This document shows, piece after piece, positions 49,853 through 60,639 of a stretch of DNA of 64,000 nucleotides. Made by a program: the position numbers and the translations under genes. The notes beneath the pieces were generated by a model that was not told the DNA's origin, ran no database searches, and worked only from the letters and a program-made list of their open reading frames with translations. Source of the stretch: Vogesella aquatica (lineage in GTDB: Bacteria > Pseudomonadota > Gammaproteobacteria > Burkholderiales > Chromobacteriaceae); contig NZ_JAQQLF010000008.1 of NCBI RefSeq assembly GCF_028548455.1, positions 62,001 to 126,000 of the forward strand, in the 5' to 3' direction. How positions within the stretch are numbered: position 1 is the stretch's first letter; each line of letters begins with the position of its first letter.

Positions 49853-50752
49853 ATGCAATTCGATATCGTTGTACTCACCGACAACGCCCTGCTCGCACTG
49901 GACGAGCAAGACTGGTACAGCCGTCAGGTCCATCTGGAAGATGGCCTGGTGGCCCGCGCCCTGGAGCAACAAGGGCTGAAGGTTGGCCGCAAAGACTGGG
50001 CAGAGCACGGTTATGACTGGGCGCAGTGCCGCGCCGCGGTGTTTCGTACCACCTGGGATTACTTCCACCGCTTTAGCGAGTTTGCCCCCTGGCTGGCCAA
50101 AGTCAGCCAGACCACCCGCCTGTTCAACGAGGCCGACCTGATTCACTGGAACCTGGACAAACACTATCTGGCCGATTTGCAACAAGCCGGTATCAATACC
50201 GTGCCCACCTGCTATATCGAAGTGGGCGACCAGCGCACACTGGCGCAAGTGATTACCGATAGCGGCTGGCCGGACATCATCCTCAAACCGGTCATTTCCG
50301 GCGCTGCGCGCCATACCTACCGGCTGCAGGCCGCCGAGGCCACCGCACTGGAGTGCATCTTTGCCGAGCTCATCCAGCAGGAAAGCATGATGCTGCAACC
50401 TTTCCAGCACGCCATCCTGAGCCAGGGCGAGCTGTCGCTGATGGTGATCGACGGCCAGTACACCCATGCCATACGCAAGACAGCCAAAACCGGCGACTTC
50501 CGCGTGCAGGACGACCATGGCGGTACCGTGCACCGTTACGAGGCTAGCGCCGAGGAAATCCGCTTCGCCGAAGCTGCGGTGGCCGCCGTACCGTTTGATG
50601 TGCTGTACGCCCGGGTGGACATGGTGCGCGATAACCGCGGCCAACTTGCCATCATGGAGCTGGAAATGATTGAACCCGAGCTATTCTTCCGTTTCAAAGC
50701 GGAAGCAGCAGACATACTGGCCGCAGGCATTGCGCGCCGGCTGGCAGCCTGA
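49853..50752 (+). CDS. ATP-grasp family protein of unknown substrate
   Basis: A 299-residue protein with an ATP-grasp fold, like glutathione synthetase and DcsG-type ligases. Evidence is VFRTTWDYFHRFSEF, LFNEADLIHWNLDKHYLADL, the ATP-binding lysine region DIILKPVISGAARHTYRL, QPFQHAILSQGELSLMVIDGQY and the metal site ARVDMVRDNRGQLAIMELEMIEPELFF. Such enzymes ligate a carboxylate to an amine or thiol using ATP. The substrate is not predictable and no neighbour suggests a pathway. A DUS-like copy is at 49982. A hairpin-free 72-base gap separates it from purB. Confidence 0.75.
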   Translation: MQFDIVVLTDNALLALDEQDWYSRQVHLEDGLVARALEQQGLKVGRKDWAEHGYDWAQCRAAVFRTTWDYFHRFSEFAPWLAKVSQTTRLFNEADLIHWNLDKHYLADLQQAGINTVPTCYIEVGDQRTLAQVITDSGWPDIILKPVISGAARHTYRLQAAEATALECIFAELIQQESMMLQPFQHAILSQGELSLMVIDGQYTHAIRKTAKTGDFRVQDDHGGTVHRYEASAEEIRFAEAAVAAVPFDVLYARVDMVRDNRGQLAIMELEMIEPELFFRFKAEAADILAAGIARRLAA

Positions 50753-50821
50753 GCCAGCACTGAAGATTTCTTTTTGAAGCAACCGGCCAGCCTGCGCTGG
50801 CCAGCAACCTGGAAGCACTGA

Positions 50822-52195
<1,374 letters not shown>

Positions 52196-52303
52196 TGTCC
52201 CTGGCCACCACGCATGCCGTGGTGGCCAGCAAAAGCACAACCCCTGCCGATGTGGAAGGGGTTCTGCTTGCCAGGTCACCTTGGCCTGATCGCTACGGAA
52301 AAT

Positions 52304-52339
52304 AAAAAAGCCGTCAATCGTTGATTGACGGCTTTTTTT
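52304..52339. terminator. Strong bidirectional terminator between purB and the tRNA
   Basis: AAAAAAGCCGTCAATC pairs with GATTGACGGCTTTTTT around GTT, a 16-bp arm with T-runs on both strands. It ends 6 bases from the tRNA 3' end and closes both the tRNA (minus) and purB (plus) transcripts. A further hairpin (GCCACCACG with CGTGGTGGC) follows the purB stop near 52203-52226. Confidence 0.93.
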
Positions 52340-52345
52340 GAAACT

Positions 52346-52422
<77 letters not shown>

Positions 52423-52471
52423 ACAGAGAGAACGCATAATAGATGATCTCTACAATAACGTCAAGCCTTTT

Positions 52472-53290
52472 TTATACGTGCCACGCCACCAGGCCAAAAT
52501 ACCATGTCCCCAGGATCACCAGACCAAACGCAATACGGTACCAGGCAAAGACTTCATAGGTATGGTTGGCTACAAATTTGACCAAGGTACGCACCGCCAG
52601 CAAAGCACTCAGAAAGGCCGCCACGAAGCCCACGGCAAACATGGGAAAGTCCGCCATGGAGAGCAGGTCACGGTGCTTGTACAGGTCATACACGGTCGCG
52701 GCAAACATGGTTGGCACCGCCAGAAAGAAAGAAAACTCGGCTGCCACTTTACGATCCAGACCAAAGAACATGCCACCAATGATGGTAGCGCCAGAGCGGG
52801 ACGTGCCAGGAATCATGGCGATGACTTGTGCCAAACCAACCTTCAGGGCATCACGGCCACGGATATCATCCACCGTATGGATGCGCGCCACATGCTGACG
52901 GCGCTCGGCAAAGAGGATAACCAGGCCACCAATGATCAGCGCCGTTGCCACGCTGACAGGATTAAACAGATGCGCCTTGATCTGTTTGATAAATAGCAAG
53001 CCGATCACCGCAGCAGGCAGGAACGCAATCAGCAGGTTGGCCGCAAAGCGTTGTGCCTTTGCATCATGGGTAATACCCGTAGCGAGCGAGACAAAACGTT
53101 CCCGGTACTGGAACAGTACCGCCAGAATGGCACCAAACTGGATGGCGATCTCGAAGACTTTGCCTTCATTCTGGAAGTTGATCAGGTCCCCGACCACAAT
53201 CAGGTGGCCTGTACTGGATACCGGCAGAAACTCGGTCATCCCCTCGACAATACCCAAGAGCAGCGCCTTGGCGAGCAATAAAAAATCCAC
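52472..53290 (-). CDS. uppP: Undecaprenyl-diphosphatase UppP (BacA)
   Basis: A 272-residue membrane phosphatase that recycles the undecaprenyl carrier for cell-wall synthesis and gives bacitracin tolerance. The two catalytic motifs are [14 protein letters not shown] and [14 protein letters not shown] at 53290 is used as start: it follows AAAAGG by 6 bases and gives the family length, while the frame opened at 53335 runs through the dsbA terminator. A DUS-like copy is at 53036. The gene begins only 30 bases after that terminator. Confidence 0.95.
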   Translation of the reverse strand: MDFLLLAKALLLGIVEGMTEFLPVSSTGHLIVVGDLINFQNEGKVFEIAIQFGAILAVLFQYRERFVSLATGITHDAKAQRFAANLLIAFLPAAVIGLLFIKQIKAHLFNPVSVATALIIGGLVILFAERRQHVARIHTVDDIRGRDALKVGLAQVIAMIPGTSRSGATIIGGMFFGLDRKVAAEFSFFLAVPTMFAATVYDLYKHRDLLSMADFPMFAVGFVAAFLSALLAVRTLVKFVANHTYEVFAWYRIAFGLVILGTWYFGLVAWHV

Positions 53291-53320
53291 AGAAAACCTT
53301 TTGTACTTAAATAAAGAAAA

Positions 53321-53346
53321 CAGGCCGCCTGTCATGGGGCGGCCTG
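53321..53346 (-). terminator. Terminator of dsbA
   Basis: On the minus strand CAGGCCGCC and GGCGGCCTG form a 9-bp stem with an 8-base loop, followed by TTTTCTTTAT, 15 bases after the dsbA stop. Confidence 0.82.
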
Positions 53347-53361
53347 CTATGGCGGTACCGC

Positions 53362-53967
53362 TTACTTGCCACGCGCCTTGGTGATCAGCTCATCCACCAC
53401 CTGCAACAGACGGGCAGGCTCGGCAGCCATGGTAGCGTACTTGCCAGCCACGACAATGGTGGGGGTGCCCTGGATGGCATAGTCGCGGGTCATCTTGCTG
53501 GCGCGGCCAACCTGGGCATTGATACCAAACGATTTATACGTCTGCATGAAAGCTGTCACGTTCACGCCAGGCTGCGTGGCAAGCCACTTGCCCAGCGCAG
53601 CTTCATCGGCCAGGTTGATCTTTTGCTCCACCATCGCTTTCAGTGCCGGAGCATGCAGTTTGTCCATGCTTTTCGTTGCATTGACCGTGGCAAACAGGCG
53701 CGCCAAGGGCTCCATTTGCGCGCCCCACACAATCTGCTCGCGACGGAAACTCACATCTGCCGGCAACCTCTTGGCCCACGGCGCCAATACTGGCTCCAGG
53801 TGGTAACAATGCACGCAGTGATAAGAGAAAAACTCGATCACCTCCACCTTGCCAGGCGTCGCCACTTGCTGAGGCTTAGGCAGCACGGTGTAGTCTTTAC
53901 CTTCCACAATCGCGGCATGGGTAACGCCGGTAAGGGTAAACATCAGGGCAAGCAACCACTTCTTCAT
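53362..53967 (-). CDS. dsbA: Thiol:disulfide interchange protein DsbA
   Basis: A 201-residue periplasmic oxidase that puts disulfides into exported proteins. A signal peptide (1-18, cleaved at THA) precedes the thioredoxin-like fold. The active site is C51-V-H-C54 in [14 protein letters not shown] and the cis-Pro loop is GTPTIVV. Disulfide oxidation is needed for pilins and several secreted proteins in related bacteria. It lies 15 bases after the SPOR gene and is probably co-transcribed with it. Confidence 0.98.
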   Translation of the reverse strand: MKKWLLALMFTLTGVTHAAIVEGKDYTVLPKPQQVATPGKVEVIEFFSYHCVHCYHLEPVLAPWAKRLPADVSFRREQIVWGAQMEPLARLFATVNATKSMDKLHAPALKAMVEQKINLADEAALGKWLATQPGVNVTAFMQTYKSFGINAQVGRASKMTRDYAIQGTPTIVVAGKYATMAAEPARLLQVVDELITKARGK

Positions 53968-53982
53968 GACAGGTCTTTCGTC

Positions 53983-54675
53983 TTATTTAGCAGGTAATTT
54001 TACAAGTGCTGCATCAACACCTTCCTGACGCAGGCGGGCCTTCAGTGCATCCACCTCTTCCTGGCGCTCAAACGGACCGATACGTACCCGGTGCACCAGG
54101 CCTTTCTCAGGCAGATTCAGCGACTGTATCTTGGCTTCCACACCCATCAGCGCCAGCTTGGCCTTCATATTGTCAGCATCGCTTTCCGACTGGAATGCAC
54201 CGGCTTGCAAGAACAGGCGTGGCATGGCCGCAGGCTGCGCGGCATCCGCAGGCTTGCCATCTTGCTGGATAGCCTCCTGCTGGCCAGGAAGAATCTTGTA
54301 GAAATCAAAACGCTGGCCATCGGCATCTGCCGGTGCAGGCTTGGCTGGTACTGCAGCAGCAGGCACAGAGGCCGATACGACTGGCGGTACCGGTGCCGTG
54401 GCCGGAACAGGCACCGGGGCCGCTGTCGTTGCCAGCTTGGCACCCGGCTCAAGCAGCTCGGCAGCGGGTAAAGAGGCCTCCTCTTTACCCTGCATCTTTT
54501 CGAGATTACTGAAAGGGGTAGAGGCACGATTCAGGTACATGGTCATGCCTACGGCAATACCCACACCGACAATTAGCCCTACCAGCACGCCAGTCATCAA
54601 ACCGCCACTACTCTTGCCAGCTGGCGCACTACGCCCCCCCGCTCGGGAGGTATGCTTCAAATCTCTGTTACTCAT
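53983..54675 (-). CDS. SPOR-domain membrane protein (FtsN/DedD-like)
   Basis: A 230-residue protein: basic cytoplasmic N terminus, one membrane helix (about 27-47), a Pro/Ala-rich periplasmic linker and a C-terminal SPOR domain (about 150-228) with RLFLQAGAFQSESDADNMKAKL and HRVRIGPFERQEEVDALKARL. SPOR domains bind denuded peptidoglycan at the septum, so it may act in division. It could be called FtsN, but the FtsN essential helical segment cannot be identified surely. Confidence 0.87.
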   Translation of the reverse strand: MSNRDLKHTSRAGGRSAPAGKSSGGLMTGVLVGLIVGVGIAVGMTMYLNRASTPFSNLEKMQGKEEASLPAAELLEPGAKLATTAAPVPVPATAPVPPVVSASVPAAAVPAKPAPADADGQRFDFYKILPGQQEAIQQDGKPADAAQPAAMPRLFLQAGAFQSESDADNMKAKLALMGVEAKIQSLNLPEKGLVHRVRIGPFERQEEVDALKARLRQEGVDAALVKLPAK

Positions 54676-54711
54676 AAGCCCACTATATTGATTTTAATCT
54701 TGCCAAGCTGG

Positions 54712-56226
54712 TTACTTGCTCGTACCAAAGCCGGCCAACCCTCGCCGAAACTGTACCGCCTGCAGAATGTGCTGGCGTAACACATCCTGGCTTCCCGCCA
54801 GATCAGCCAATGTGCGCGCCACCCGCAAAACACGGTGATACGCACGAGCTGACAAATCAAGCTTTTCCAGCAGCTGGTTAAGCTGCTGCTGCAACGCAGG
54901 CGGCAAGGCACAATGCAAAGACAGCTCTGCAGCCTGCAAGCTGGCATTGCTCTTGCCCTGACGCCCCCATTGACGCTGCCTTGCAGCATCGACACGCTCA
55001 CGCACCTGGGCGCTAGACTCGCCGGCAGGCAAGGTCTGCAACTCGTCGAGCGACAGCGAACCAACCTCTACCATCAAATCAAACCTGTCCAGCAAGGGCC
55101 CTGACAGTTTACCTCGATAGCGCAAAACCTGCTCCAGCGTACAACGACAAGTGCGGCGCGCATGACCCAGGTAGCCACAAGGGCAAGGATTCATGGCCGC
55201 CAGCAGCTGAAAGTGGGCCGGATAACACACCTGGCGCGCAGCACGGGATATATGAATCTCTCCGGTCTCCAGAGGTTCCCGCAGCACCTCCAACACTTTG
55301 CGGTCAAACTCGGGCAACTCATCCAGAAACAGCACACCATGATGTGCCAGGGTAATCTCCCCCGGGCGCGGGTCTGGCCCGCCGCCCACCAATGCCACGG
55401 CAGAGGCAGTATGATGCGGGTGCCGGTAGGGTCTGATGCACCAAGAACGCACATCAAAGCCCTGACTGCCCAAGGACTGAACTGCCGCACTTTCCAGCGC
55501 CTCATCTTGGCTCATGGCCGGTAAAATACCGGGCAGGCGTGCGGCCAACATGGACTTCCCGGTACCGGGTGGCCCCTGCATCAACAGGCTATGCCCACCT
55601 GCCGCCGCAACTTCCAACGCCAGTTTGGGCAGCCCCTGCCCTTTTACCTCGTCCAGATCCGGATACACGGCCTGGTTTTGCCAAGATGAGGAAAACGCAC
55701 TGCGCGCCAGCAGACAAATACCTGACAGGTGTGCACACACCTCTGCCAGGCTATCCGCCGCATAAATTTCCACCCCTTGCACCAAGGATGCCTCTATTGC
55801 ACTACTTCTGGGCAGAATGAAATGCCGGCCGCCACCACGCGCTGCCGCGACCATGGCCAATGCACCACGAACAGGCCTCAGCTCCCCGCCCAGCCCCAGC
55901 TCACCGGCTAACTCGTAACGGGACAAAACATCTAGCGGCAGCTGGCCATCGGCGGCCAACAATGCCACAGCAATGGGTAAATCAAAACGGCCCGACTCTT
56001 TCGGCAAATCGGCTGGAGCCAGATTCACCGTAATACGACGGGCCGGAAAATCAAAGCCGGACTGGATAATTGCTGCGCGTACCCGTTCGCGACTTTCCTT
56101 CACCTCGGTATCCGGCAACCCGACCAAGGTAAAGGCGGGCAAGCCATTTGCCAGGTGCGCTTCAACCGCCACTTCCGGTGCACTGACCCCGGCAAGCGCA
56201 CGGCTCAGGCAAACCGCGAGCGACAT
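54712..56226 (-). CDS. comM: Competence-linked AAA+ helicase ComM (YifB)
   Basis: A 504-residue Mg-chelatase-like AAA+ protein. In Vibrio and Acinetobacter ComM is a helicase promoting branch migration of incoming DNA during transformation. The N-terminal ChlI-like domain has LPAFTLVGLPDTEVKESRERVRAAI and NLAPADLPKESGRFDLPIA. Then come Walker A GPPGTGKSMLAARLPG, the RHTASA-like HHTASAVALVGGG, and LFLDELPEF. A DUS-like copy is at 55540. The 6-base gap to ubiK suggests co-transcription. Confidence 0.94.
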   Translation of the reverse strand: MSLAVCLSRALAGVSAPEVAVEAHLANGLPAFTLVGLPDTEVKESRERVRAAIIQSGFDFPARRITVNLAPADLPKESGRFDLPIAVALLAADGQLPLDVLSRYELAGELGLGGELRPVRGALAMVAAARGGGRHFILPRSSAIEASLVQGVEIYAADSLAEVCAHLSGICLLARSAFSSSWQNQAVYPDLDEVKGQGLPKLALEVAAAGGHSLLMQGPPGTGKSMLAARLPGILPAMSQDEALESAAVQSLGSQGFDVRSWCIRPYRHPHHTASAVALVGGGPDPRPGEITLAHHGVLFLDELPEFDRKVLEVLREPLETGEIHISRAARQVCYPAHFQLLAAMNPCPCGYLGHARRTCRCTLEQVLRYRGKLSGPLLDRFDLMVEVGSLSLDELQTLPAGESSAQVRERVDAARQRQWGRQGKSNASLQAAELSLHCALPPALQQQLNQLLEKLDLSARAYHRVLRVARTLADLAGSQDVLRQHILQAVQFRRGLAGFGTSK

Positions 56227-56232
56227 GCCGAT

Positions 56233-56505
56233 CTAGCTAGGGTCGGCCTGCGAATCCGTAGCGGCCGGCGTGGCATCCAGGGCTTCCAGCGCGATCAGGC
56301 GACGCTCCAGCGCGGTCAGCTGGGCACGCGTTTGCGCCAGCACTTCCTGCTGGATATCAAACTCCTCGCGCGTCACCAGATCCATACGGCTAAACGTGGC
56401 TGCCATCATGGCTTTCACGTTCTTTTCCAGATCTTTAGCCGGGCTGGCCGCGATGGTTTCGGAGATTTTATTGCTGATTTCGTCGAACAGTTTCTGACTA
56501 AGCAT
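56233..56505 (-). CDS. ubiK: Ubiquinone biosynthesis accessory factor UbiK
   Basis: A 90-residue YqiC/BMFP-family protein, with an N-terminal helical part (MLSQKLFDEISNKISETIAASPAKDLEKNVKAM) and a C-terminal coiled coil (REEFDIQQEVLAQTRAQLTALERRLIALE). UbiK helps the UbiJ-linked complex in ubiquinone synthesis and binds membrane fatty acids. It lies just upstream of comM and divergent from glnK. Confidence 0.93.
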   Translation of the reverse strand: MLSQKLFDEISNKISETIAASPAKDLEKNVKAMMAATFSRMDLVTREEFDIQQEVLAQTRAQLTALERRLIALEALDATPAATDSQADPS

Positions 56506-56689
56506 GATGACGCCTTGACTTTGGCATGATGAATGCAGGGCAGTTTAGCAAAAAGCGCCCTCCCCTGCATAAGCGCAAACGCACCATTAGCGGGCAAGCC
56601 CCGCTCAAACCATGCAACATTGCAAAAACATATCGAATACAAAAGTTAAATCCGCCACAACCAATTGAAATATAAAACAAATGTTACTC

Positions 56690-56705
56690 TGGCACAGTTC
56701 ATGCA
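56690..56705 (+). promoter_or_regulatory. Sigma-54 promoter of glnK-amtB
   Basis: TGGCAC at 56690-56695 and ATGCA at 56701-56705 fit the -24/-12 consensus TGGCAC-N5-TTGCW with one mismatch (A for T). It lies about 50 bases upstream of the glnK ATG. A TGCAACATTGCA inverted repeat near 56612 could be part of an NtrC site, but this is weak. The arrangement agrees with nitrogen control of glnK-amtB in other proteobacteria. Confidence 0.75.
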
Positions 56706-56708
56706 TAG

Positions 56709-57092
<384 letters not shown>

Positions 57093-57115
57093 GCCCCTGC
57101 TGAAAGGACAATAAC

Positions 57116-58423
57116 ATGAGCAAGAAACTACTCTCGCTGGCTGCATTCGGCACTTTATGCGCTGCCTTCCCGGCGCTGGCTGATGGCGCTCCCGCCCTGG
57201 TGGAAAGCAAGGTGATCAGCGCAGGCGACACCGCCTGGATGATGACCTCTACCGCGCTGGTACTGTTCATGACCATCCCTGGCCTGGCGCTGTTCTACGC
57301 CGGCATGGTGCGCAAGAAAAACGTGCTGGCCACCCTGATGCAGAGCTTTGCTATCTGCGCGCTGATTACCGTGCTGTGGACCGTGGTGGGCTACAGCCTG
57401 GCATTTACCCCAGGCAACAGCCTGATTGGCGGCTTGGATCGCATCCTGCTGGACGGCATGCTCTACCTGAAAGATGAAGGCAAGCTGACCGTACACCCGT
57501 TGGCTGGCACCATCCCGGAAGCCGTATTCATGATCTTCCAGATGACCTTTGCCATTATCACGCCAGCACTGATTACCGGGGCCTTTGCCGAACGCATGAA
57601 GTTTTCCACCATGCTGGTCTTCATGGCGCTGTGGTCTCTGCTGGTTTATGTGCCGGTAGCCCACTGGGTATGGGCACCCGGCGGCTGGATGTTTGACCAC
57701 GGCGTGCTGGACTTTGCTGGCGGTACGGTGGTCCACATCAACGCGGGTATTGCCGGTCTGGTAGCCGCACTGGTTCTGGGCAAACGTGTCGGTTTTGGCC
57801 GCGAAGCCATGCCCCCGCACAACCTGGTACTGACGCTGGTCGGCGCATCCATGCTATGGGTTGGCTGGTTCGGTTTCAACGCCGGCTCCGCAGTAGCCGC
57901 TGATGGCCGTGCCGCCATGGCCATGGTGGTGACCCAGGTTGCTACCGGCATGGCCGCCCTGTCTTGGATGGCTGCCGAGTGGATCGCCAAAGGCAAGCCT
58001 TCGGTGCTGGGTATCGTATCCGGTGCAGTTGCAGGCCTGGTAGCTATCACCCCCGCCGCGGGCTTTGTCGATGCAAAAGGCGCGCTGGCAATTGGCCTGA
58101 TCTCTGGCGCCGTGTGCTACTGGAGCGCAACCTCGCTGAAACACATGCTGAAGTACGACGATTCACTGGATGCCTTTGGCGTGCATGGTGTAGGCGGCAT
58201 CGTTGGTGCACTGCTGACAGGTATCTTTGCTGTGAAAGAAATCGGTGGCGTGGAAGGCAATTTGATGACCCAAGCAGTAGGCGTAGGCGCTACCGTAGTG
58301 TATTGCGCTATCGTGACCTTTATCCTGCTGAAACTGCTGGATATGGTAATGGGGCTGCGAGTGAGCGAAGAAGAAGAGCGCGAAGGCCTGGATGTGGTAC
58401 TACATGGCGAGCGCGTAGAGTAA
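57116..58423 (+). CDS. amtB: Ammonium transporter AmtB
   Basis: A 435-residue inner-membrane channel with a signal peptide (1-22) and about eleven helices. The conserved pore histidines are in GGTVVHINAGIAGL and FGVHGVGGIVGALLTG, and the Phe gate region IFQMTFAIITPALI is present. AMIARK-like GMVRKKNVLATLMQSF fits the family. The C-terminal tail GLRVSEEEEREGLDV is where GlnK docks. AAAGGACAATAAC ribosome site. It forms an operon with glnK under the sigma-54 promoter. Confidence 0.98.
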   Translation: MSKKLLSLAAFGTLCAAFPALADGAPALVESKVISAGDTAWMMTSTALVLFMTIPGLALFYAGMVRKKNVLATLMQSFAICALITVLWTVVGYSLAFTPGNSLIGGLDRILLDGMLYLKDEGKLTVHPLAGTIPEAVFMIFQMTFAIITPALITGAFAERMKFSTMLVFMALWSLLVYVPVAHWVWAPGGWMFDHGVLDFAGGTVVHINAGIAGLVAALVLGKRVGFGREAMPPHNLVLTLVGASMLWVGWFGFNAGSAVAADGRAAMAMVVTQVATGMAALSWMAAEWIAKGKPSVLGIVSGAVAGLVAITPAAGFVDAKGALAIGLISGAVCYWSATSLKHMLKYDDSLDAFGVHGVGGIVGALLTGIFAVKEIGGVEGNLMTQAVGVGATVVYCAIVTFILLKLLDMVMGLRVSEEEEREGLDVVLHGERVE

Positions 58424-58456
58424 GTGACCATGCCAGGCTTCGTGCCTGGTTGCAAA

Positions 58457-58489
58457 ATAAAACCGCCCGGGTTTACCGGGCGGTTTTTT
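58457..58489. terminator. Bidirectional terminator between amtB and sspB
   Basis: AAAACCGCCCGG and CCGGGCGGTTTT form a 12-bp stem with loop GTTTA and A/T-run flanks between convergent genes. Confidence 0.92.
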
Positions 58490-58503
58490 CATGAGCACGT
58501 GGT

Positions 58504-58935
58504 TTAGTTGCGACGCCCGGGGAACGTGATGACCTTCGCCCCTTGCGGTACAGCATCGGTCGCAGGCTCGATTGGGCTAGGCACCACCCCGGGAGCGGCT
58601 GACGGACGCACCGCCGTGTCGGCGAGCTTCTCCAGCTCAAAGCCCATACCTTCGCCAGAATCGCGCGAAAAGATGGACAGCACATTGCCAACAGGCACCC
58701 AGATTTCACGCGAGATACCACCAAAGCGCGCCGAAAAAGAGATCCAGTCATTTTCGATGCTCAAGCCTTGCGTAGCCCCGTAGCCAACATTGAGTACGAT
58801 CTCGTTGTTCTTCACAAACTCCATCGGCACCTGCACGTTCTCGTCGACCCACACCACCATATAAGGTGTCTGCCCCTGATCGGTGCACCACTGATGAATG
58901 GCACGAATCAGATAGGGCCTGGTACTGGCTGTCAT
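58504..58935 (-). CDS. sspB: ClpXP protease adaptor SspB
   Basis: A 143-residue adaptor that delivers ssrA-tagged proteins to ClpXP. The folded part has RPYLIRAIHQWCTDQGQTPYMVVWVDENVQVP, EIVLNVGYGATQGLSIENDWISFSARFGGISREIWVPVGNVLSIFSRDSGEGM, and an unstructured tail ends with VITFPGRRN, resembling the ClpX-binding XB peptide. ATG at 58935 follows a GAGGAG site. sspA lies 94 bases upstream. Confidence 0.96.
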   Translation of the reverse strand: MTASTRPYLIRAIHQWCTDQGQTPYMVVWVDENVQVPMEFVKNNEIVLNVGYGATQGLSIENDWISFSARFGGISREIWVPVGNVLSIFSRDSGEGMGFELEKLADTAVRPSAAPGVVPSPIEPATDAVPQGAKVITFPGRRN

Positions 58936-59029
58936 GGGGAACTCCTCTGCTGGCAATATGAAAACAGGCCAGCTAGCTCTATGGCAGCAACCCTGCCACA
59001 AAGCCTAGCCGGCCTGCCTGGTAATGCAA

Positions 59030-59632
59030 TTACTTGCGCATGGCCTTTTCTGCAGGCGTCAGCGAGTCGATGAACGACTGGCGCTGGAACAGGCGCTCGG
59101 CGTATTTCAGGATAGGGGCAGCATTTTTGCCCAAGTCCACACCGTAGTGCTCCAGGCGCCACATCAGCGGCGCGATGGCTACGTCGATCATGGAGAACTC
59201 GTCACCCAGCATGAACTTCTGCTTGGCAAAAATCGGGGCGATGGTCACCAGGCCGTCACGAATGGCTTCGCGGGCTTTATTGGCTTCCTTGCCGCTGGCA
59301 CCGTTTTCCAGTGTTTTCACGTGCACAAACAGCTCTTGCTCGAAACGGAACAGGAACAGGCGGGCACGCGCGCGCATCACCGGGTCTGCCGGCATCAGCT
59401 GCGGGTGCGGGAAACGCTCGTCGATGTATTCGTTGATGATATTGGATTCATGAAGAATCAGGTCGCGTTCTACCAGCACCGGAACCTCGTTATACGGGTT
59501 CATCACGGCCAGATCTTCAGGCTTGTTGTGAATATCCACATCAATGATCTCGAAGTCCATGCCCTTCTCGAACAACACGATGCGACAGCGTTGGCTGAAA
59601 GGACAAGTACTACCAGAGTAAAGGGTCATCAT
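59030..59632 (-). CDS. sspA: Stringent starvation protein A
   Basis: A 200-residue GST-fold protein that binds RNA polymerase holoenzyme and tunes transcription in stationary phase and stress. The N-terminal thioredoxin-like domain MTLYSGSTCPFSQRCRIVLFEKGMDFEIIDVD and the C-terminal helical domain match the SspA family, including PHPQLMPADPVMRARARL. It is paired with sspB and follows the cytochrome bc1 genes, a conserved beta-proteobacterial order. Confidence 0.97.
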   Translation of the reverse strand: MMTLYSGSTCPFSQRCRIVLFEKGMDFEIIDVDIHNKPEDLAVMNPYNEVPVLVERDLILHESNIINEYIDERFPHPQLMPADPVMRARARLFLFRFEQELFVHVKTLENGASGKEANKAREAIRDGLVTIAPIFAKQKFMLGDEFSMIDVAIAPLMWRLEHYGVDLGKNAAPILKYAERLFQRQSFIDSLTPAEKAMRK

Positions 59633-59795
59633 GAGGCATTCATTCCTTAAACAGGCTTGTTGATCAAATAACGTGCAATTCTAGCACCTTTGGCCTATCA
59701 CTTTCCACAAAAGTTGCATAAGTCAATGAATAAAAAGAGAAATATCAAAAAACAACCCGCAACAAAACAGGAAAACACACTCGGGCGAGCTCAAT

Positions 59796-59826
59796 GCAAA
59801 AACCCCCTTCGCGAACGAAGGGGGTT
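59796..59826 (-). terminator. Terminator of the petABC operon
   Basis: AAACCCCCTTCG and CGAAGGGGGTTT form a 12-bp stem with a 4-base loop, followed on the minus strand by TTTTTGCATT, 38 bases after the petC stop. Confidence 0.9.
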
Positions 59827-59864
59827 TGGCTGGCAGCATCAAGCCGCCTCACTTGGCACATGGC

Positions 59865-60626
59865 CTAGTGGATGTCTTTCCAGTATTCCTTTTTCAGGAA
59901 GTAGGCGAAAGGCAGCAGCAACAGGAACAGGTACAGCAGCACGGTGTAACCCACCTGATGACGCTTCACCTGCACCGGCTCACCGATATAAACCAGGAAG
60001 TTGGTCAAGTCGGCCATGCGCTTGTCAAACTCGGCGGTATTGGCTTTGCCGTTTTCCAGCTTGGTCAGCGTACCGGCTTTCACCAGCTCCAGTTTGTGCT
60101 CTTCATGACCATCTGCGCCTTTATGGGTGTGCAGCTCTTGCTCGCCCTGCCATTCCCACAGGATGTGCGGCATGCCCACCTTGTCGAATACCAGGTTGTT
60201 CCAGCCGGTTGGGCGGCTAGGGTCACGGTAGAAGCCACGCAGGTAGCCATACAGGTAGTCGGCACCACGCGAACGCGCAATCACGGACAAGTCCGGTGGT
60301 GTTGCGCCAAACCAGTTCTTGGCATCTTTCTTGTCCATGGCTACGTTCATTTGCTCACCGATCTTGTCGGTAGCGAACATCAGGTTGGACTTGATCTGCT
60401 CTTCGGAAAGGCCAATGTCAGCCAGACGGTTGTAGCGCATGGCGCTGGCCGAATGGCAGGACAGGCAGTAGTTCACAAAGGTCTGTGCGCCACGCTGCAA
60501 GCTTTCGGTATCCTGAATGTTGATCGGTGCTTTTTCCAGGGCAGGACCTTCGGAAGAAGCAAACGCACCAACAGCAGGAACCATGAGGGCTACGGCGGCA
60601 ACCAGTTGACGGATAGTCTTGTTCAT
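59865..60626 (-). CDS. petC: Cytochrome c1 of the bc1 complex
   Basis: A 253-residue membrane-anchored c-type cytochrome. A signal peptide (1-23) is followed by the haem site C54-L-S-C57-H58 and, further on, a Met ligand region (GWNNLVFDKVGMPHILWEWQGEQ). One C-terminal anchor helix (about 228-247) ends with KKEYWKDIH. It passes electrons from the Rieske protein to soluble cytochrome c. Start at 60626 is 13 bases after petB, with a GAGGGGGC ribosome site. Confidence 0.97.
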   Translation of the reverse strand: MNKTIRQLVAAVALMVPAVGAFASSEGPALEKAPINIQDTESLQRGAQTFVNYCLSCHSASAMRYNRLADIGLSEEQIKSNLMFATDKIGEQMNVAMDKKDAKNWFGATPPDLSVIARSRGADYLYGYLRGFYRDPSRPTGWNNLVFDKVGMPHILWEWQGEQELHTHKGADGHEEHKLELVKAGTLTKLENGKANTAEFDKRMADLTNFLVYIGEPVQVKRHQVGYTVLLYLFLLLLPFAYFLKKEYWKDIH

Positions 60627-60639
60627 AGTGCCCCCTCTA

